6,857 bases of DNA from Microcaldota archaeon. GTDB lineage: Archaea; Micrarchaeota; Micrarchaeia; Micrarchaeales; Micrarchaeaceae. The notes under the pieces were generated by a model. It ran no database searches. It saw only the letters and a list, made by a program, of their open reading frames with translations, and was not told the origin of the DNA. Shown piece after piece: positions 4,546 to 6,857 of the stretch (its first letter is position 1; each line of letters begins with the position of its first letter). The stretch is from assembly GCA_021827955.1 (NCBI GenBank), contig JAKATY010000019.1:1-6857 (forward strand), given 5' to 3'. The position numbers were made by a program, and so were the translations under genes.

Positions 4546-5229
4546 TTACCCTTCAAGTATTTTCATTACCTTTCTTGTATCTGCTAGATCCTTTAGCAGA
4601 TAATCGGGTCTCTCCTTGGCGAGATCTTTCGTTGTGTAGTGTCCTGTCGCCACTGCTATCATGTTGACTCGAGCCTCCCGTCCTCCTCTAACATCAAGCG
4701 GCGAGTCACCGAAATAAAATATGTTATCTCTGTTAAATCTCCCATATCTTTTCTCAGCCTGCCTTATGGCCTCTCTTATCAGTCCTGCTCTTTTCATTGC
4801 TGTGCCAAATCCCCCAAACGCGAAGTACCTATTGATACCAAGCTTACGTAGCTTTAACCTGGCAACAGGCTCTAGGTTTCCCGTAGCAAGGCACACTATA
4901 TAACCTTCTTTTCTCAATTTTCTTAGGAGGGGCTTAACTCCCCTATAGAGCGTGGCGTCATGCTCCCCAATGTGCTTTCTAGAGTATTGTATTTCTATTT
5001 TGTAAAGAGTTCTCATACGTTTAAGTGCAGATGCTTTGCTTACCCCTATACGTCTGGCCATCTCTACCATTATTGAAGTGTCCGTCATTCCAGAGTGAGG
5101 AAACATATTCGCAGTAGCATTTCCATCAAATACTGTATTTACCGCAAACGCAAGTCGATTACCAAGTGCGTTGTAGCTACCTTTCTTCACGAGCACCTCA
5201 TCCAGATCAAAGATTACAAGCCGTCTCAT
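4546..5229 (-). CDS. HAD-superfamily hydrolase, phosphoglycolate-phosphatase-like
   Basis: This 227-residue soluble enzyme probably removes phosphate from a small metabolite through a phospho-aspartate intermediate. Motif I is FDLDEVLV, with nucleophile D8 and acid/base D10. Motif II is ATGN, with T116. Motif III is probably K126 in ARLKLRKLGI. Motif IV is GDSPLDV, with D175 and D179. A helical cap of about 80 residues between motifs I and II, including HSGMTDTSI, places it in the C1-cap group (phosphoglycolate phosphatase, beta-phosphoglucomutase). Motif I reads DLDEV where most relatives have DLDGT; all catalytic Asp residues remain. The substrate is unknown. The ATG at 5229 lies 39 nt past the cutA stop, in a spacer largely filled by a copy of the shared 30-nt element, so it may be transcribed independently. 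Confidence 0.88.
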   Translation of the reverse strand: MRRLVIFDLDEVLVKKGSYNALGNRLAFAVNTVFDGNATANMFPHSGMTDTSIMVEMARRIGVSKASALKRMRTLYKIEIQYSRKHIGEHDATLYRGVKPLLRKLRKEGYIVCLATGNLEPVARLKLRKLGINRYFAFGGFGTAMKRAGLIREAIRQAEKRYGRFNRDNIFYFGDSPLDVRGGREARVNMIAVATGHYTTKDLAKERPDYLLKDLADTRKVMKILEG

Positions 5230-5237
5230 TCACTCAT

Positions 5238-5267
5238 CCAATACTTTCATGGAAGTTCTAAAATACT
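5238..5267 (-). promoter_or_regulatory. Shared 30-nt promoter/operator element, copy 1 (HAD gene)
   Basis: On the minus strand this reads AGTATTTTAGAA, then CTTCCATGAAAGT, then ATTGG. The A/T-rich core is centred about 32 nt before the HAD ATG and would give a leader of about 6 nt. Downstream of it, 5243-5256 is a self-complementary 14-mer (ACTTTCATGGAAGT; 6 Watson-Crick pairs and one T-G). The element matches copy 2 at 29 of 30 positions. It starts 2 nt past the cutA stop codon. Confidence 0.6.
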
Positions 5268-5268
5268 A

Positions 5269-5583
5269 TCATTTGGTGTTTTCTGCTATCCAGGATAAAT
5301 ACCCTATGCTCCCGGATATCTCTGTCACGGTTATCTCGGGGAGATCGTACCGGTGCATGCGCTTTATCTCCTTCTCAACTTTTGCATATATCTTTCTCTG
5401 GCTCTTTATGACCAACAGCCATTCCTTTGAGGTTTCGACCTTGCCTTTCCAGCGATAAGTACTGATTAACGGCCCTACAACCTGCACGCACGCAGCAAGC
5501 CTCTTGGCAACAAGCGCATTCGCCATATCGGTTGCGTGCCTCTTGGCGGCTGTTGTCGTAAGTATCTGCACATAGCGGTTCAT
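5269..5583 (-). CDS. cutA: CutA1 divalent-cation tolerance protein
   Basis: This 104-residue protein is a full-length CutA1, a small cytoplasmic trimer with a ferredoxin-like fold. It was linked to copper tolerance in E. coli, and its exact role elsewhere is unsettled. Family signatures are seen in order: an N-terminal strand with TTT (9-11), LVAKRLAACVQV (24-35) with C32, ISTYRWKGKVE (40-50), EWLLVIKS (54-61), then HRYDLPEI (77-84, usually HPYEVPEI) and GYLSWI (94-99). The second HP proline is replaced by Arg, which is minor. The start ATG is set by the family N-terminus. A copy of the 30-nt element ends 4 nt upstream, so the mRNA is probably leaderless. The neighbours, a deaminase and a HAD hydrolase, suggest no obvious metal pathway. 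Confidence 0.95.
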   Translation of the reverse strand: MNRYVQILTTTAAKRHATDMANALVAKRLAACVQVVGPLISTYRWKGKVETSKEWLLVIKSQRKIYAKVEKEIKRMHRYDLPEITVTEISGSIGYLSWIAENTK

Positions 5584-5586
5584 ATC

Positions 5587-5616
5587 CCAACACTTTCATG
5601 GAAGTTCTAAAATACT
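5587..5616 (-). promoter_or_regulatory. Shared 30-nt promoter/operator element, copy 2 (cutA)
   Basis: This differs from copy 1 at a single base (C for T at 5591). The TATA-like core (5605-5616 on the plus strand) is centred about 27 nt before the cutA ATG, which predicts a leaderless mRNA. The element begins inside the deaminase stop codon (GAG TAA GTATTTTAG), so coding and control sequences abut. The 14-nt dyad lies at 5592-5605. Confidence 0.6.
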
Positions 5617-6056
5617 TACTCCAACCTAAACTCTTTTAATAAAACCGCGCAATCCTTCCGCACGACCTTTCCAGTCAGTTTCACCCTATTACCAACTATC
5701 TTTTTAGCTAGCTTTCCTGAGATATCCAGTTCCCTCCATCCGGCCTTATTTGAATCTGCTAGAGTAGCACCATAAACAATCCTCTCGATTCTTGCCCAGT
5801 AACATGCCATAAGGCACATTGCACAGGGCTGACATGTAGTATAAAGAACACAGCCGGGCAGATCGGGCTGCTTTAGCTTTCTGCAAGCTGTTCTTATTGC
5901 CTGCACTTCGCCATGGGCGGTCGGGTCGTTGTTAGGGATTACCGTACTAGCCTTACAGGCGATTACCCTATTACTCCTTACAATGCAGGCTGCAAAAGGT
6001 ATTCTGGCCGTGCGCGCTTTTTTGATAGCAAGCCACATAAATTTTTCATCAGTCAT
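5616..6056 (-). CDS. Zinc-dependent deaminase of the cytidine/guanine deaminase family
   Basis: This 146-residue enzyme should hydrolytically deaminate a nucleobase or nucleoside in the cytosol. The zinc site is visible as H48-G49-E50 (NNDPTAHGEVQAIRTAC), where H48 is a ligand and E50 the proton shuttle, and as C75-Q76-P77-C78 (LYTTCQPCAMCLMACYWARI), giving the two Cys ligands. NDPTAHxE, YWARIERIVY and the later ADSNKAGW resemble bacterial guanine deaminase (GuaD) most closely, so guanine is the likeliest substrate. CMP-type or tRNA-adenosine deaminases share the fold. HGE and CQPC replace the usual HAE and CEPC. The N-terminus is short (PFAACIV instead of PFGAVIV). The length is normal. The gene lies 64 nt past the nuclease stop codon and has its own copy of the shared element. 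AGGTAGGTC just before the ATG may serve as ribosome site. Confidence 0.88.
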   Translation of the reverse strand: MTDEKFMWLAIKKARTARIPFAACIVRSNRVIACKASTVIPNNDPTAHGEVQAIRTACRKLKQPDLPGCVLYTTCQPCAMCLMACYWARIERIVYGATLADSNKAGWRELDISGKLAKKIVGNRVKLTGKVVRKDCAVLLKEFRLE

Positions 6057-6065
6057 TTGACCTAC

Positions 6066-6095
6066 CTAATACTTTCACAGAAATTCTAAAAGAGT
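6066..6095 (-). promoter_or_regulatory. Shared 30-nt promoter/operator element, copy 3 (deaminase)
   Basis: This is the most diverged copy, matching copy 1 at 24 of 30 positions. The TATA-like core reads CTTTTAGAA on the minus strand and is centred about 33 nt before the deaminase ATG, predicting a leader of about 7 nt. The three differences within the central dyad region are all transitions. The symmetric half-sites CTTTC and GAAA remain, although the full 14-mer is no longer self-complementary. Confidence 0.5.
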
Positions 6096-6120
6096 TTGGA
6101 TCGCTAGAGGCTAACTTTTT

Positions 6121-6857
6121 TTATTTCTCTTTAAGTGCCCATTTACAAATAGTTTTGTATTCACATATTTTACAGAATTTTGTGGGTTTGGCTTCGAATT
6201 TACCCTCTTTGACGTTTTTAATAATTGCTTTAGCTTCATCAAGCGAATTTTTAATAGCTGCTTCTGTAACATTAACAGGATTTGTTTGATTTTCATCTAA
6301 ATTTGATACTGAACCTCTTACTACATCTAGATCGAAACTTTTAAGACCTTCAGAATATAATCTTACCTGTAGTTCAGAATGCTTTTTCTCAATGACTTTT
6401 TCAGATGTTTTATAGTCTCTTACTTCAATCTTATCCGGACCTCCTGCATTTAGGATTACATCAACTCTTCCAGTAATTGTAGCGTTTTCAGTAGGAAATT
6501 CAATTCTAGTTTCAGTTTCTTTCACGTTTTTAATGTCTGTAATATGTTTTTTTACAAATTTGTTTAAATTGGCCTTAACCTGTCCTTTTTTCTTATTGTT
6601 TATTCCAGGTGTAGCGTACGGAAGGAAAAACGCAGCTTCCACTGCCTTATTAACTGATGCTTTAATGCTAGCTCCTTCTTTTATAAGAACAGAAATTTGT
6701 TTCAAACTGGAATGTAATGCCGCGCCGTAACCTTCAAAAGTGCCTACGCGCTGTATATATCCCCATTTTTTACCTAATCTATAGTGGAACGGGCATATCT
6801 CGTAATCTATTATTTCTTTTACTGGAAATGCATCTAAATACTCATCTTGTCCTCTGC
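6121..6857 (-). CDS. PD-(D/E)XK Fe-S nuclease domain, RecB/Cas4-like, probably the tail of a UvrD-type helicase (partial)
   Basis: The frame is open from the right edge to a TAA at 6121-6123, so these are the last 244 residues of a longer protein. A start at the internal TTG (6705) would remove conserved parts and is unlikely. Numbering from the edge, the nuclease core shows H48 (GYGAALH), D132 (TGRVDVIL), D147-Y148-K149 (EVRDYKT) and Q163 with Y167 (QVRLYSEGL). C21 (DYEICPFHYRL), C228, C231 and C237 (FCKICEYKTIC) match the four ligands of a 4Fe-4S cluster, as in AddB and Cas4. I expect DNA end processing, as the C-terminal domain of a UvrD/PcrA-like helicase. A stand-alone RecB-like nuclease or Cas4 cannot be excluded, but no CRISPR array is near. 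The gene is lysine-rich and much more A/T-rich than the left of the window. Confidence 0.85.
   Translation of the reverse strand, partial: RGQDEYLDAFPVKEIIDYEICPFHYRLGKKWGYIQRVGTFEGYGAALHSSLKQISVLIKEGASIKASVNKAVEAAFFLPYATPGINNKKKGQVKANLNKFVKKHITDIKNVKETETRIEFPTENATITGRVDVILNAGGPDKIEVRDYKTSEKVIEKKHSELQVRLYSEGLKSFDLDVVRGSVSNLDENQTNPVNVTEAAIKNSLDEAKAIIKNVKEGKFEAKPTKFCKICEYKTICKWALKEK

Noticed and set aside
5375..5599. 74-codon frame MKVLGYEPL... overlapping cutA
   Set aside because: It is a different frame of the well-conserved cutA gene. The translation is cysteine-rich and unlike any family, and its start only reflects the shared 30-nt element.
5238..6095. The three 30-nt elements as a CRISPR array
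   Set aside because: The copies are about 350 and 480 nt apart with a whole gene between each pair, so there are no spacers of CRISPR size.
6121..6705. Nuclease starting at the internal TTG at 6705
   Set aside because: The frame stays open to the window edge, and the part upstream of the TTG contains the conserved CPFHYRL cysteine and the GYGAALH motif, so the gene must begin outside the window.

Overview
The window looks archaeal. Several genes have an A/T-rich TATA-like element about 25-33 nt before their start codon. This implies leaderless or short-leader transcripts, and clear Shine-Dalgarno sequences are mostly absent. The codons include many ATA, AGA and AGG. The gene set (VapB/VapC-PIN, CutA, an MscS channel with an archaeal-type insertion, and an Fe-S PD-(D/E)XK nuclease) also fits. 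I cannot name the lineage securely. Small genes and tight packing on the right would suit a small-genome archaeon or a Thermoplasmatota-like organism, but that is only an inference.

Layout. Positions 1-120 hold the last codons of a membrane protein, probably a transporter (+). It converges on an MscS-type mechanosensitive channel (217-1131, -). A 305-nt spacer follows with a tandem 10-mer, an 8-bp inverted repeat, a TATA box and a possible 22-codon ORF. Next come an unrecognised 295-aa protein with a probable N-terminal winged helix (1437-2324, +) and a vapBC toxin-antitoxin operon (2464-3095, +). The operon has a near-perfect 21-nt palindrome at its promoter and lies between two copies of a 29-nt direct repeat. 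An unrecognised 263-aa helical protein (3214-4005, +) comes after it, then a 540-nt stretch without a credible gene but with several hairpins.

The right-hand third is a minus-strand row. In transcription order it runs: the C-terminal part of a RecB/Cas4-like Fe-S nuclease, probably the tail of a UvrD-like helicase (6857-6121); a zinc nucleoside/guanine deaminase-like protein (6056-5616); CutA (5583-5269); and a HAD-family phosphatase (5229-4546). The last three are each preceded by a copy of the same 30-nt element. It carries a TATA-like core and a 14-nt dyad between that core and the expected transcription start. Two copies differ at one position only. This is the most unusual structure in the window. 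It suggests that deaminase, cutA and the HAD gene each have their own promoter under one shared regulator, not one operon promoter.

Base composition shifts strongly from left to right. G+C is 35 of 60 in 661-720 (mscS) but 17 of 60 in 6241-6300 (nuclease), so the nuclease gene may have a different history. No CRISPR array, tRNA, rRNA or transposase gene was found.
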